From NCBI RefSeq assembly GCF_014656215.1, contig NZ_BNBZ01000017.1, forward strand, positions 1 to 64,000: a stretch of 64,000 bases of DNA, read 5' to 3'. The stretch is from Streptomyces zaomyceticus (lineage in GTDB: Bacteria; Actinomycetota; Actinomycetes; Streptomycetales; Streptomycetaceae). The notes below the pieces were generated by a model that was not told the DNA's origin, ran no database searches, and saw only the letters and a program-made list of their open reading frames with translations. Both the position numbers and the translations under genes were made by a program. Position 1 is the first letter of the stretch. Every line of letters begins with the position of its first letter. Below, piece by piece: positions 63,299 to 64,000 of this stretch.

Positions 63299-64000
63299 TG
63301 GGCGGCCTCCGTCCTGCGGGCGGCGCCGCGGGTCTTCGTGGCGGCGGGCTCGGCGGGGGCGGGCTTGGCGGTGGCGGGCTCGGCAGTGGCGGGCTTCACG
63401 GGCCCGGGCGCGCGGACGACCTCGTACTCGGAGAGGTCGACCTGTCGGGTCTCGCGCCGGAACTCGCCCGTGGTGCCCGGCCACAGCGTGGTGTTGCGGC
63501 CGTTGGCGTCGAGGTACCAGCTCTCGCAGCCGCCCGCCTTCCAGACGGTCCGCTCCATCCGGGCCTGCACCTTGCGGTTCCAGGCGCCGACGGCGGAGGG
63601 CCGGACGGCGAGGGCGGCGCGCCCGCCGAGCACGTCGAGCTGCCGGAGGTAGTCGGCCATGTAGTTCAGCTGGGACTCGATCATCAGGATCATCGAGGAG
63701 TTCCCGAGGCCGGTGTTGGGGCCGATGACGGTCATGAAGTTGGGGAAGCCGGCGGCGGTGGCACCGCGCAGCGCCTCCATGCCGCCCTTCCAGGTCTCGG
63801 CGAGGGTCCGCCCCTCGGCGCCGACGACCCGCTCGGCGATCGGCATGTCGGTGACGTGGAAGCCGGTGCCGAAGACGATCGCGTCGACCTCGGTCTCGGT
63901 GCCGTCGGCGGCGACCACGGTCGAGCCGCGGACCTCGCGCAGGCCGGAGGCGACGACGTCGACGTTGGGCTGCGCGACCGCCGGGTAGTAGGTGCTGGAG
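63295..64000 (-). CDS. Flavin-containing (Baeyer-Villiger type) monooxygenase, C-terminal part
   Basis: 235 codons are visible; the N-terminus with the FAD motif lies beyond the window. DAIVFGTGFHVTD and FPNFMTVIGPNTGLGNSS are typical of Baeyer-Villiger monooxygenases, which insert oxygen next to ketones using FAD and NADPH. The last 35 residues are an Ala/Pro/Thr/Lys repeat tail (PATAEPATAKPAPAEPA), unusual for the family. It is the first visible gene of an operon with the alpha/beta hydrolase and SDR. Confidence 0.9.
   Translation of the reverse strand, partial: SSTYYPAVAQPNVDVVASGLREVRGSTVVAADGTETEVDAIVFGTGFHVTDMPIAERVVGAEGRTLAETWKGGMEALRGATAAGFPNFMTVIGPNTGLGNSSMILMIESQLNYMADYLRQLDVLGGRAALAVRPSAVGAWNRKVQARMERTVWKAGGCESWYLDANGRNTTLWPGTTGEFRRETRQVDLSEYEVVRAPGPVKPATAEPATAKPAPAEPAATKTRGAARRTEAAQ

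Overview
The window is high-GC actinobacterial chromosome, almost certainly Streptomyces. The signs are strong third-position GC, frequent GTG starts, the family-specific sporulation protein SsgE, a TamR/Tam pair, and core genes in the order tRNA-Gln, glmU, prs, rplY, pth, ppc, gal operon, ispE-ksgA-rpfB-tatD, rsmI/pmt, which is the order of the Streptomyces chromosome core. I see no IS element, prophage, integrase, rRNA or CRISPR array. Genes are tightly packed, and many neighbours share 4-bp ATGA or GTGA overlaps that imply translational coupling.

Layout. 1-3.7 kb: a toxin/immunity-like island with a truncated large Pro-rich protein, a WHH-nuclease/SUKH fusion, and a YwqJ-type deaminase followed by a SUKH-3-like protein. 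3.8-5.1 kb: orphan histidine kinase. 5.3-9.5 kb: tRNA-Gln and core metabolism/translation (glmU, prs, rplY, pth). 9.6-11 kb: two cell-envelope proteins, one a sortase (LAETG) substrate. 11-18 kb: ppc, a desaturase-TetR operon behind a duplicated operator, and a secreted FG-GAP propeller. 17.7-19.2 kb: tam and tamR, divergent around three phased operators. 19.2-24.3 kb: galTEK between two LuxR-type regulators, one lacking the phosphoacceptor Asp. 24.5-28.8 kb: a small secreted protein and two paralogous membrane-anchored PQQ-type propellers. 28.9-31.5 kb: ABC-F protein and a vapBC pair. 31.5-39.7 kb: acyltransferase, secreted SMP-30-like protein, ispE, ksgA, rpfB, tatD, a zinc-ribbon protein, rsmI.

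39.7-46.4 kb: Pmt mannosyltransferase, a beta-lactamase-fold hydrolase, a penicillin-binding protein, a YbaK-type deacylase, a DMT transporter and a HAD protein. 46.4-49.2 kb: SDR, LysE exporter, serine hydrolase. 49.3-52.0 kb: a CbiM(N)QO metal ECF transporter behind what looks like a Nur box, so probably a nickel importer. 52.1-55.5 kb: ssgE and a TetR/MMPL pair with two perfect operators. 55.8-59.1 kb: a complete tricorn protease whose catalytic tetrad is placed exactly as in the archaeal enzyme. 59.3-64 kb: GNAT, barstar-like protein, CsbD-like protein, and an operon of flavin monooxygenase (cut by the window end), alpha/beta hydrolase and SDR.

The parts most worth follow-up are the nuclease/deaminase/SUKH island, the Nur-type box ahead of cbiM, the 15-bp-phased operator arrays of TamR and of the desaturase TetR, and a repeated pattern in which short tandem duplications span the stop codons of four separate minus-strand genes.
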